A DNA stretch of 64,000 nucleotides from Pseudobdellovibrionaceae bacterium (GTDB lineage: Bacteria; Bdellovibrionota; Bdellovibrionia; Bdellovibrionales; Bdellovibrionaceae): assembly GCA_016785955.1 (NCBI GenBank), contig JAEUWH010000082.1:62001-126000 (forward strand), read 5' to 3'. This document shows, piece after piece, positions 36,383 to 44,739 of the stretch. The translations under genes were made by a program, and so were the position numbers. Under the pieces are notes generated by a model, which was given only the letters and a program-made list of their open reading frames with translations, made no database searches and was not told the DNA's origin. The first letter of the stretch is position 1, and the number at the start of each line of letters is the position of its first letter.

Positions 36383-37477
36383 TTAGCGTTTAATAATTTC
36401 AAAATTTCTAGAATCCGTAGCCGTCGAGGTCTGGACTTCTAAATCCAGTCGCGTAATTTCCTGTCCATGGGTAGTCAACACCTGAATGCGCCACTCACCA
36501 GGTTGATAGTTGGTCTTATAAGTAAAACCGCGAAAGCCTTCCTTGCGTCCTCCGGTGATGGGCAGAGGAATTCGATCGGCTGCTATCCAACTGCCTTTGC
36601 TGTTTTTTTGCGACCATTGAATATAAATTTGATCTTGAAAACGAGCGGGCGAGTACACCTGTGCGTAATAGAAAATTTTATCTCCTGGCCGAGCAACAAA
36701 ATGCTGGTCACCAGATTGCCAGAACTTCCACCATTTTTTTTCCGTAGACAAAAGAAACTCGCCATTTTGCTTCTCGACGTTGTGGTAAATGCCTTGCTCG
36801 ACCACACTCAAAGGAATCGGCGGAATCCAGCCCATGATGTAGAAAAATAAAAATAAACCTATGACCGACGCGGCGGGGGCGATGACGATTTTCATTAATG
36901 AAAACTTATTGGGAATTTTCTTTAAAAGTAGTTGGTACATCCCATAAAAAGCCGCTCCCGTAAAAACGATAGCCAGCGCCAGGGGCATCCAGCCCACGAA
37001 GCCTAAAAGCAAAGGAAATAAAATGGAAAAAAACGAGAACACGCAAATTCCAAACATTCCCGCTTTGATACTCAGATTAGATTTTTTTACTCCCGGCAGT
37101 TCGTTCGCGCACAAAACCAACAGCATGACCCCTAGAAACAATAAACTGTGCAGGATAGAAGCGCTTTTGATATAGAACAAAGAATACAGACTTAAAAGCG
37201 AGCCCAAGAAGAAATGTAAAATCAACGTTCGATATTCCCAAGCTTTGACCGTTTTGGGGCCGGGCTTCCACTTGAACATGCGAAATAGAATCTCGTAGTA
37301 CAAAATCAAAAAGATAACGCCTAGATAGACGACTTGCTGAACAATGGAAAACAAATCGTCGATATCGGATAATGTTACGATATCAAATAAAAAACCACCG
37401 ATGAAAACGATGATGTCTAACTTGGTTTCATTTTCTTCGTAGTATTTTAAAAATCGACTTTTATATTCCGTAATCAT
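36383..37477 (-). CDS. DUF2914-family membrane protein
   Basis: 364 residues from the Met at 37477 (MITEYKSRFLKYYEENE); the frame is open to 37567, but that start has no SD and abuts the divergent gene. About eight hydrophobic helices (residues ~20-240) are followed by a soluble C-terminal domain (~255-360; FYYAQVYSPARFQDQIYIQW, then GEWRIQVLTTHGQEI) matching DUF2914, a predicted beta-sandwich. Function unknown; the domain should face the periplasm. Confidence 0.75.
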   Translation of the reverse strand: MITEYKSRFLKYYEENETKLDIIVFIGGFLFDIVTLSDIDDLFSIVQQVVYLGVIFLILYYEILFRMFKWKPGPKTVKAWEYRTLILHFFLGSLLSLYSLFYIKSASILHSLLFLGVMLLVLCANELPGVKKSNLSIKAGMFGICVFSFFSILFPLLLGFVGWMPLALAIVFTGAAFYGMYQLLLKKIPNKFSLMKIVIAPAASVIGLFLFFYIMGWIPPIPLSVVEQGIYHNVEKQNGEFLLSTEKKWWKFWQSGDQHFVARPGDKIFYYAQVYSPARFQDQIYIQWSQKNSKGSWIAADRIPLPITGGRKEGFRGFTYKTNYQPGEWRIQVLTTHGQEITRLDLEVQTSTATDSRNFEIIKR

Positions 37478-37565
37478 AAGGACCAAATTTATGCCAATCT
37501 CTGTAGAAAAGTCTAGTTGGTATTTCGGCATTGTCCGCCGATAACGAATCGTTAAAGGAGCCATC

Positions 37566-37862
37566 ATGTCGAAAGATTCATTGAATTCGCTTTCCGAGGC
37601 GATTGCTAAACTCGAGTCCGTGGGTCAATCCAAAACTCAACAGATTAAAGAGCATTTGGAAAAAGACTATGAAGAAATCAAAAACGCCCTCGAGACGATG
37701 AAACCCTATCTTGACGAGGTAAAACAAAAAGTCGAAAAAGAAGCGAAAGACACTAAAAATCAAGTCGAGCGCAAAGTTAAAGAAAGCCCTTGGCTAGCTC
37801 TGGGTATTGTCGGACTAGTGGCATTTTTTATCGGAATTTTTATAGGTCGAAGAGACAAATGA
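37566..37862 (+). CDS. YqjD/ElaB-like (DUF883-type) membrane-anchored coiled-coil protein
   Basis: 98 residues with AAAGGAG before the ATG. Residues 10-70 are a charged amphipathic helix (LEKDYEEIKNALETMKPYLD), followed by one C-terminal membrane helix (WLALGIVGLVAFFIGIFIG) and a positive tail (RRDK). This is the layout of YqjD/ElaB proteins, which in E. coli tether ribosomes to the inner membrane in stationary phase; that role is not shown here. Stop and next start overlap (ATGA). Confidence 0.75.
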   Translation: MSKDSLNSLSEAIAKLESVGQSKTQQIKEHLEKDYEEIKNALETMKPYLDEVKQKVEKEAKDTKNQVERKVKESPWLALGIVGLVAFFIGIFIGRRDK

Positions 37863-38209
37863 TTTTCAAAATAATTTCTATTATTTTCAAAATTATGGAG
37901 CGTCATTGGCTTGTTAATGAAACCAGAAAGACCGGCTTATTGTTCTATTTGAAATTTCTTCAAGCGACTCGGAAAAGTCTGGTCGGAATTCTATTCCTCT
38001 TTTTTGCATTTCAAATTTTTATTTTGGCATCAGTTGGATTAGTCATTGCGGGTTTGTACTTGGCTCCCATCGAATACGAGACCAAAATGTGGATTTTGTT
38101 TTATGCGTGTCTGGCGATTGTTTTTGTTTTCAGTTTTGTCTTGATCTATGCATTTTCTGAAAAAACCTGGTTCAAGTACTCGGGCGCAAAAGAATTGCTG
38201 TCCAAATAG
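37859..38209 (+). CDS. Small YqjE-like membrane protein
   Basis: 116 residues from the ATG at 37859, which overlaps the previous stop as ATGA; longer upstream extensions only read the preceding gene out of frame. Two strong hydrophobic segments (SLVGILFLFFAFQIFILASV and IVFVFSFVLIYAFS, residues ~40-100) with cytoplasmic ends. A YqjD-type gene followed by such a protein mirrors the yqjD-yqjE pair of enterobacteria, so I infer the two act together at the inner membrane. Confidence 0.7.
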   Translation: MIFKIISIIFKIMERHWLVNETRKTGLLFYLKFLQATRKSLVGILFLFFAFQIFILASVGLVIAGLYLAPIEYETKMWILFYACLAIVFVFSFVLIYAFSEKTWFKYSGAKELLSK

Positions 38210-38313
38210 AGGTACGGAACAAACCTGCATAGAAGAGCAGGCGGCCCGACAAAGGTTTTGTTTCAAATCAAGACGCGGCTCTTTTTGGTATAAATCAAAC
38301 GTATACTATCTAT

Positions 38314-38375
38314 TATAATTTCTATCCGGGCTTAGTCTTATTTTTAGTTAAAAAAAAACCGAAAACTATTATAAT
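38314..38375 (+). promoter_or_regulatory. Duplicated TATAAT elements upstream of an unknown gene
   Basis: CTATTATAATT occurs at 38310-38320 and again at 38366-38376, each holding a perfect TATAAT -10 box (38314-38319, 38370-38375). No convincing -35 was found. The second would give a leader of about 12 nt. Confidence 0.4.
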
Positions 38376-38393
38376 TAAAGATAAGACGAGATT

Positions 38394-39032
38394 ATGAACG
38401 CTGCTATTAAGCAAGACATCAATATTCTAGTGAGCTCTAAAGACTATTTTAGTCAGGTTCTTGACGACGCATTTTACGCGCGCAAAATAAAAGCCGAAAA
38501 TGATGTTCGAGGCTATTTGGTCCAAGTGCTAGAGCATTATTTGGATGCCCAAAACTTATTTGATAAAGAAAAAGTAGATGAAGCGGGAAGGCGTAAACCA
38601 ACCACACTTGCCGAACTATATTTGACGGCCGCAAGCGCTGATTTTAATCAAAGGATTGAGCTTTTAAAAAGACTAGGTGATAAGTCATTATACATCAGTG
38701 GCTTTTTTGGTGACTCTTTGCAGAGAAAAGTCATTGATATCGAATATTATGTGAACATGGGCGGTTCGGCTTACAATATTCTGGCAAAGACGGTTGATAA
38801 GAATGATCCCCAAAAAAATGTATTTGAAACAATATCGCGACGATTTGTCGATTTTGTCGAGGCCTTATCTTATATTAGTCAGAATGTAATGATTTCCAAT
38901 AATCAAAGTCTTTTACGATTATATGACAGGTATTTACAGACGGGCTCGACCTTGGCGAAGGAAAAACTGTTAGAACTGGGTATTGTTACAATATCTGGCG
39001 ATCCAAAGAATCCATTAAAACACGAAAACTAA
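38394..39032 (+). CDS. Cytoplasmic protein of unknown function
   Basis: 212 residues, no signal peptide, no membrane segment, no Cys. Predicted mostly helical, with a long first half (SSKDYFSQVLDDAFYARKIK, VRGYLVQVLEHYLDAQ) and no catalytic motif that I recognise. A GACGAG-type SD is weak. It stands alone between the membrane pair and tatB, with its own promoter-like elements. Function open; a scaffold or regulatory role would be guesswork. Confidence 0.72.
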   Translation: MNAAIKQDINILVSSKDYFSQVLDDAFYARKIKAENDVRGYLVQVLEHYLDAQNLFDKEKVDEAGRRKPTTLAELYLTAASADFNQRIELLKRLGDKSLYISGFFGDSLQRKVIDIEYYVNMGGSAYNILAKTVDKNDPQKNVFETISRRFVDFVEALSYISQNVMISNNQSLLRLYDRYLQTGSTLAKEKLLELGIVTISGDPKNPLKHEN

Positions 39033-39123
39033 GGGGATGCGGCAGCGGTCGGGCAAATTCCATGAGTGACTCTGAAAATCATTAACATTATAATTACTAA
39101 GAAACTGTAAACTTAGGATTGGT

Positions 39124-39549
39124 ATGTTTGGCCTTGGGATGAGTGAAATAATACTGTTGGGTGTGTTGGCGCTGTTGTTGATCGGGCCTCAGCAGTTGCC
39201 GGAAGTGGCACGCACAATTGGGCGTTTTATAAATGATCTTAAACGAAGCGCTGATGGATTAACGGATGAAATTAAAAAACAAGCGCGTGCCGATTTAGAT
39301 TTAGACTTTCTTCAAGAAAAGCGCAGTAAGGCGGATGAGACTTCGAAGCCTATTCCGATCTGGGATCCTAATAAGAAAAAAGAAGAAGCCCCAGAGCACA
39401 AACCCGGACCAGATGTTGATTCTGTTCCTAGTCCTAAGATCGAGCCGCCAGACCAAATGACATTTGTATTCACTCCTGAAAAACCGGATTTAGGTGGGCA
39501 TTCAGAAAATCCTGATCATCCAGAGCAAAAAAACGAGAAAAAAGACTAG
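39124..39549 (+). CDS. tatB: Twin-arginine translocase subunit TatB (TatA/B family)
   Basis: 141 residues. One N-terminal membrane helix (MSEIILLGVLALLLIGPQQL), the hinge Gly-Pro, an amphipathic helix (~residues 30-55) and a long Pro/Glu/Lys-rich tail. The length and the PQQLPEVART hinge favour TatB, the substrate-receptor partner of TatC, over TatA; the family split is not certain from sequence alone. The stop is directly followed by the tatC ATG. Confidence 0.82.
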   Translation: MFGLGMSEIILLGVLALLLIGPQQLPEVARTIGRFINDLKRSADGLTDEIKKQARADLDLDFLQEKRSKADETSKPIPIWDPNKKKEEAPEHKPGPDVDSVPSPKIEPPDQMTFVFTPEKPDLGGHSENPDHPEQKNEKKD

Positions 39550-40299
39550 ATGGAAAACGAAAAAGCCGAAACTATCGACAATCATATGCCTTTGACGGAA
39601 CACCTGACGGAACTGCGCAAGAGGATTATTAACAGTCTGTACGCTTTGGTGGTTTTCACAGCGGTATCATACGAATACAGTAAGGAAATTTTTGATTTTA
39701 TTCGTAAACCTATCGAAAAGTATTTGCCGGCCGGTGGCCTGGTCTATACGGCGCCAATGGATAAATTCATGGCCCACTTTAAATTAGCGATCGTGGTCGG
39801 AGTCATTGGGTCATGTCCGTTTTGGCTTTATCAGCTGTGGAAATTTGTAGCGCCGGGATTGTATAAAAATGAACGAAAATACATGACAAGTTTTATTACG
39901 ATCGGATCCTTTTTGTTTATTTCCGGGGTGGCGTTTTCATATTATGTGGCTTTGCCAATGACCTTTGATTTTTTGTTCAGCTTTGGGGGCGATCAAGATA
40001 AGCCGATGATTACGATTGATCATTACTTGGATTTTGTCAGCCAATTTGCGATCATGTTTGGGGTTTCATTTGAACTTCCCTTAATTTTAACTTTGTTGGC
40101 AATGGCCGGAGTCGTCTCGCAAAGATTTTTAATTGATAAAGGACGTTTTGCCGTGATGATCTTGGCTGTAATCGCGGCTTTGATCACTCCACCCGATGTC
40201 ATGAGTATGACGGTCATGTTGGTTCCAATGATTGCACTTTATTATATTGGTGTTTTGATGGTGGGAATTGTTCAAAAGAAATCGAAAGAGAACCCTTAA
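39550..40299 (+). CDS. tatC: Twin-arginine translocase subunit TatC
   Basis: 249 residues with six membrane helices. The cytoplasmic N-terminus HMPLTEHLTELRKRIINS is the conserved signal-peptide contact region, and APMDKFMAHFKLAI and the later DRGRF-type loop (DKGRFAVMIL) are family features. It binds twin-arginine signal peptides and, with TatB, starts translocation of folded proteins. The ATG abuts the tatB stop, so it is translated in coupling. No tatA is nearby. Confidence 0.94.
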   Translation: MENEKAETIDNHMPLTEHLTELRKRIINSLYALVVFTAVSYEYSKEIFDFIRKPIEKYLPAGGLVYTAPMDKFMAHFKLAIVVGVIGSCPFWLYQLWKFVAPGLYKNERKYMTSFITIGSFLFISGVAFSYYVALPMTFDFLFSFGGDQDKPMITIDHYLDFVSQFAIMFGVSFELPLILTLLAMAGVVSQRFLIDKGRFAVMILAVIAALITPPDVMSMTVMLVPMIALYYIGVLMVGIVQKKSKENP

Positions 40300-40377
40300 A
40301 ACACTCTCCAAGAGGCCGCCTAAGAGATTACTTAAGAGACCTAAGTTAAAACCTGGTCCCTTGAGGATCTTCTGTGA

Positions 40378-42498
40378 CTAAAATAATTTTTCTTTTAAAA
40401 ATATATATTGCATAGCCATATATTCAGCGGCCTGATTTAAATCAGCTGTGCGACCGTGTCCACCTTCGGTGTTCTCGAAATACATATAGGGTTTTCCGAG
40501 GGATTTCAATTTCGCCGCCATTTTTCTGGCGTGTCCAGGATGGACGCGATCGTCCTCGGTCGATGTCGTGATGAATACCTCAGGATAGACTTTGTCGATC
40601 TTTACATTTTGATAGGGAGAATAGCTGAGTAAATAATCTCGCTCTTGTGGATTTTCGGGAGACCCATATTCTGCAACCCAGCTGGCACCCGCTAAGAGCA
40701 GATGATAGCGAGCCATATCCAGTAAAGGAACTTCGCAAAGAACCGCCTTAAATAAATCGGGCCGTTGAGTCATCGCCACGCCCATCAGTAGGCCACCATT
40801 ACTTCCTCCCATGATGCCCAAATGCGCAGGTGAGGTAACCTTGGTTCTAATAAGATCCTCTGCGACGGCATAAAAATCGTCGAAGGCTCGTTGACGATTC
40901 AACTTCAGTGCCGATTGATGCCAACTGGGGCCGAACTCGCCGCCGCCGCGGATATTCGCAAGTACATATGTTCCACCTGTTTCTAACCACGCCTTACCCA
41001 TAACGGCCGAATAGTATGGTTGCATAGCCACTTCGAAACCGCCATAAGCATACAGCAAAGTGGGGTTCTTCGCATTGCTTGTGTGCTTTTTATTTTTAAT
41101 CAAATAATAAGGAACTTTGGTTCCGTCTTTACTGGTTGCCCATTTCTGTTCCACCACAATATCATCGGCTTTGAAAAACGCTGGCAGCGAACGCATTTTT
41201 TTTAGCCGATTGTGCTCATAACTGTAAAGTGTCGTCGGTTGATTAAAATTCGAATAAGTCACCAGAATCAAATCCGAGTTATCAGCCGTCGTCATCAGTG
41301 ACGAATTTCCTACGGTCGGCAATTTTAATGGTTTGAGTTCATTTTTGTCCGTTAATTCAAAAATGTTAGGATTGACCTGATTTAAAACCGTTAACCAACG
41401 TTTGTTTTTAGAAAAACTAATGCCACTGTAAATCTGATTCGGGGTAGAAAGAAAAACCAGATCGGGTTCAACAGACTGAGTAGTATCCGCTAAAAATTTG
41501 GCAATAGAAAATTTCAAAAGCGAGCCGGTTTGAAAAGTTCTTGAAGGTGTTTTCATCTCGCGCTTCACCAAATAATATCCGTCACCATTAAAAATTCCAT
41601 CCAGCTCGCTATCCAAAGGAATCGGAAGTTTTTTGGGCTCCAGATTGGGTGTTAGGGCATAATAATTATTATCGTAAAAATTAATTCGATCAACGATGAT
41701 GGGATAGGATGTCTTTCCGTCATGAATTGTTGAAACCCACGTTCCTGTATTTTGCTTGGGAGTCTGGATCAGCAAGCGTGCGTCCACCAATTTTTGATTC
41801 CGTTTCCATGTCTTGATCATACGGGGATAACCAGAATCCGTTTTAGAATCTTCGCCAAAATCTGTTCCCAGCATCAGCGTATCTTTGTCGATCCATGTCA
41901 CCGTCATTTTAGCTTCGGGCAAGGTGAATCCATCTTTAATGAACGTCTTTGTTGTCAGATCAAATTCGCGCATGATGGTCGCATCTTTACCTTTGCGAGA
42001 AAGAAAAACCAATGCGCGCGTAAAATCTTTACGTAAAATTTCGGTGCGCTTTAAAACCCAGCTTTCATTTTCTGCTTTACCAAGCGCATCCACGTCTAAC
42101 AAAATTTCCCAGTGCGGAGTTTTCTTATTCAATTCCGTCAGCTTGGTTCGACGCCACAAACCACGAGGATTTTTTTCGTCCGTCCAGTGGTTATATACGT
42201 ATTCGTCAATAATGGTCATCGCCGGAATACGATCTTTGCTGGCCAAGATATCTTTGATGTTACTTTTCAGCGTGTCAAATCCAGGTTGCGCTTTCAAGTG
42301 ACCTGCCGAAATTTCGTTTTCGCTTTTCACCCAGGCCATAGAGTCGGTGGATCGAATATCTTCTAGCTGGATAAAAGGATCCGTGCTTGTAACAGTAGAC
42401 GGCGAGGTTGTCTTTTTGTGCGTACAGGCAACAGAAAAAACCAAAACTAAAGAACTAAGCATAATCGATCGATGCTTGGCGAGCGCTTTGAAAATCAT
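40378..42498 (-). CDS. Prolyl oligopeptidase-family (S9A) lipoprotein
   Basis: 706 residues. The N-terminus ending in VFSVAC is a lipoprotein signal (lipobox SVAC), preceded by AAGGAAG as SD. Residues ~40-440 form the beta-propeller and the rest the alpha/beta hydrolase: IRGGGEFGPSWHQ, catalytic Ser in GGSNGGLL (~565), Asp in TEDDRVHPGHA (~650), His in EGGHGRT (~681). All triad residues are present. S9A enzymes cut short peptides after Pro; a periplasmic peptide-scavenging role is likely. Confidence 0.92.
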   Translation of the reverse strand: MIFKALAKHRSIMLSSLVLVFSVACTHKKTTSPSTVTSTDPFIQLEDIRSTDSMAWVKSENEISAGHLKAQPGFDTLKSNIKDILASKDRIPAMTIIDEYVYNHWTDEKNPRGLWRRTKLTELNKKTPHWEILLDVDALGKAENESWVLKRTEILRKDFTRALVFLSRKGKDATIMREFDLTTKTFIKDGFTLPEAKMTVTWIDKDTLMLGTDFGEDSKTDSGYPRMIKTWKRNQKLVDARLLIQTPKQNTGTWVSTIHDGKTSYPIIVDRINFYDNNYYALTPNLEPKKLPIPLDSELDGIFNGDGYYLVKREMKTPSRTFQTGSLLKFSIAKFLADTTQSVEPDLVFLSTPNQIYSGISFSKNKRWLTVLNQVNPNIFELTDKNELKPLKLPTVGNSSLMTTADNSDLILVTYSNFNQPTTLYSYEHNRLKKMRSLPAFFKADDIVVEQKWATSKDGTKVPYYLIKNKKHTSNAKNPTLLYAYGGFEVAMQPYYSAVMGKAWLETGGTYVLANIRGGGEFGPSWHQSALKLNRQRAFDDFYAVAEDLIRTKVTSPAHLGIMGGSNGGLLMGVAMTQRPDLFKAVLCEVPLLDMARYHLLLAGASWVAEYGSPENPQERDYLLSYSPYQNVKIDKVYPEVFITTSTEDDRVHPGHARKMAAKLKSLGKPYMYFENTEGGHGRTADLNQAAEYMAMQYIFLKEKLF

Positions 42499-42584
42499 AG
42501 GTCTTCCTTGGAAATAGGTTGTCTAAAAAATCTGTAATAAAAGACCATCCCTGTCAAGCACGCACGGGGAATAGCAAACTACCC

Positions 42585-42618
42585 AAAAAAAGAAAGGCAG
42601 GGGGATACCTGCCTTTCT
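42585..42618 (-). terminator. Rho-independent terminator of the acyl-CoA carboxylase operon
   Basis: AGAAAGGCAGG (42591-42601), 6-nt loop, CCTGCCTTTCT (42608-42618); on the minus strand the stem is followed by a T run (complement of 42585-42590). It sits about 60 bp after the biotin-carrier stop codon. Confidence 0.9.
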
Positions 42619-42676
42619 TTCATTACGTCTATAATTCTATAGTTATTTTGCTTCTATATCTATTTCGCTGTGTATT

Positions 42677-43204
42677 TTAAGGATTTTCAAATTTAATTAG
42701 GACGGCGCCAGATTCGACACTAGCCCCCTGTTTAACACAAACTTCTTTAATTTTTACTTCGCGGGTGGACCGCATTTCATTTTCCATTTTCATAGCCTCC
42801 ATGATCAACAACGGCTTGTTCGCCGGGATCACATCACCAGGTTTGACGAAAATTTCAATGACTTTACCAGGCATTCCCGACTTCAATTCGTTCGCTCCAG
42901 AGCCATTGCCACCTTTTTTTAAAGACTCATGCAGCAACATTTCATCATTGTAGATTTTAATACTCCGGAACGAGTTCCGTGCAAATACGGTGTACTCGGT
43001 GTCTTTACCCACAACGTCGATCAAGTACGACTGTCCTTGGAAAAGAAAGCTGATGTATTCTTCCGCGGTTTTAAAATCGTTTTTTGAAATGTCGTGATGT
43101 TGCCACTCGGAACCTTGGGCTTGTAAAGACACTTTCCAAGAATGACGAGTCTCGGTCACATCTACTTTATATTTTCGCCCTTGAATTTCTGCTTCGAAAT
43201 ACAT
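42677..43204 (-). CDS. Biotin carboxyl carrier subunit of acyl-CoA carboxylase
   Basis: 175 residues. The C-terminal ~75 residues are a biotinyl domain with EAMKMENEM, Lys139 being the biotinylation site. The N-terminal ~90 residues resemble the BT-type domain that in propionyl-CoA carboxylase alpha subunits joins carrier and carboxyltransferase. Here it is a separate protein. SD AGGAG is good. Last gene of the three-gene operon carboxyltransferase, biotin carboxylase, carrier. Confidence 0.9.
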   Translation of the reverse strand: MYFEAEIQGRKYKVDVTETRHSWKVSLQAQGSEWQHHDISKNDFKTAEEYISFLFQGQSYLIDVVGKDTEYTVFARNSFRSIKIYNDEMLLHESLKKGGNGSGANELKSGMPGKVIEIFVKPGDVIPANKPLLIMEAMKMENEMRSTREVKIKEVCVKQGASVESGAVLIKFENP

Positions 43205-43212
43205 ATTCGCTC

Positions 43213-44721
43213 CTACGCTAAACGCATCGACATCTTACGGCCGATACGCTTCCAGTTAGAGGTGATATTTAAATGTCTGACGTCTTTAGATTTACGCGAG
43301 TTATAGGCACTAATCGCAGCTGAAATTAAAAACACAGGGTCTTCGATTTGTTTAAACATCATTGGCTCGATGACCTCGAAATTTTTTTCAATAAACTGAG
43401 TTGTGTAACTGCCATCTAAAAACTTTGGGTGATCCAAAATTGTCTTATGCAAAACTATGTTTGTTTTAATTCCCGTCAATACGAACTCGGAAAGCGCGCG
43501 TTGCATACGACGAACGGCCGCCTCGCGCGTATCGCCCCACGTGATCAGCTTGGCAATCATGGGATCGTAATAAATAGGAACTTCGTAACCAGGATACGCA
43601 TAGGAATCCACGCGCATGAACGGCCCCTGTGGATGCCGACAAGCGCGAATCACACCAGGGTGGGGTTTATAGGTAATCGGATCTTCGGCGCAAATACGTG
43701 TTTCAATGGCGTGGCCTTTGATCTTAACGTCTTCCTGCTTGAAGCTGAGCTTTCTCCCCGCAGCAACGTATATTTGTTCTTTTACTAGATCATACCCCGT
43801 AATGGCCTCCGTAATCGGATGCTCGACTTGAAGACGAGTGTTCATTTCCATGAAGAAATATTCTTTGCTTTGGTTATCAAAGATAAACTCGATCGTTCCC
43901 GCACCAACGTAATTAATTTGCTGAGCGGCGCGTACGGCCGCATCGCCCATTTTTTGACGAACCGGATCGGGTACCGACGGAGACGGTGCCTCTTCAATAA
44001 TTTTTTGATGCCGACGTTGCACGGAACACTCGCGATCAAATAAATGGCACACGTTACCGTGTTTATCACCGAACACTTGAATCTCGATATGTTTGGGATC
44101 GTTTACGAAACGCTCCATGTACACGGTCGGATCTGCGAAATAGTTCTGGCCTTCCGAACGACATGCGCGAAACGCGCTCTCAAGTTCCGACTCTTGACGA
44201 ACCACGCGCATGCCTTTGCCGCCCCCACCAGCCGACGCTTTGATGATCACTGGGTACCCAATTTCCGCTGCGATTTTTCGAGCATCCTCGATCGTCTCGA
44301 TTCCGCCATCGCTGCCAGGAACCGTGGGCACTTTTGCTTTTTTCATCAAGGCTTTTGCCGATAATTTGTCACCCATGGCTTCAATGTTGGCCACCGTCGG
44401 CCCGATAAATGTAATTCCCGCTTCGGTGCAGGCTTTTACGAAATGAGCGTTCTCGGATAAGAAACCATATCCAGGATGAATGGCATCCACCTTGGCTTCT
44501 TTTGCAACTTCAATAATTTTTTTGTAATTTAAGTATGAATCTTTAGAAGGTGCCGGACCAATGTTATACGCTTGATCCGCCAGAAACACGTGCAGGCTGT
44601 CACGATCCGCATCGCTGAATACGGCGACAGATTGAATGCCTAACTCGCGACAGGCACGCGTGATACGAATGGCGATTTCTCCACGATTAGCAATTAATAT
44701 TCTTTTAAAAGGCAAATCCAT
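43213..44721 (-). CDS. accC: Biotin carboxylase subunit
   Basis: 502 residues. ATP-grasp enzyme that carboxylates biotin with bicarbonate. LIANRGEIAIRI at the start, KASAGGGGKGMRVV (~165) as ATP-binding Gly loop, MEMNTRLQVEHPITEAITG (~290) with the catalytic Arg, and the C-terminal domain to ~450. The final ~50 residues (AAISAYNSRKSKDV onward) go beyond standard AccC and resemble the link region of acyl-CoA carboxylase alpha chains. It is 8 bp from the carrier gene. Symbol accC is by homology; the substrate could be propionyl-CoA. Confidence 0.9.
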   Translation of the reverse strand: MDLPFKRILIANRGEIAIRITRACRELGIQSVAVFSDADRDSLHVFLADQAYNIGPAPSKDSYLNYKKIIEVAKEAKVDAIHPGYGFLSENAHFVKACTEAGITFIGPTVANIEAMGDKLSAKALMKKAKVPTVPGSDGGIETIEDARKIAAEIGYPVIIKASAGGGGKGMRVVRQESELESAFRACRSEGQNYFADPTVYMERFVNDPKHIEIQVFGDKHGNVCHLFDRECSVQRRHQKIIEEAPSPSVPDPVRQKMGDAAVRAAQQINYVGAGTIEFIFDNQSKEYFFMEMNTRLQVEHPITEAITGYDLVKEQIYVAAGRKLSFKQEDVKIKGHAIETRICAEDPITYKPHPGVIRACRHPQGPFMRVDSYAYPGYEVPIYYDPMIAKLITWGDTREAAVRRMQRALSEFVLTGIKTNIVLHKTILDHPKFLDGSYTTQFIEKNFEVIEPMMFKQIEDPVFLISAAISAYNSRKSKDVRHLNITSNWKRIGRKMSMRLA

Positions 44722-44739
44722 GATTACTCCATCTTCCGT

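Noticed and set aside
38214-38290. Folded region after the YqjE-like gene as a tRNA or small RNA
   Set aside because: Stem-like pieces (CCTGC/GCAGG and an imperfect AACAAACCT pairing) are seen, but no cloverleaf, T-loop or anticodon arm.
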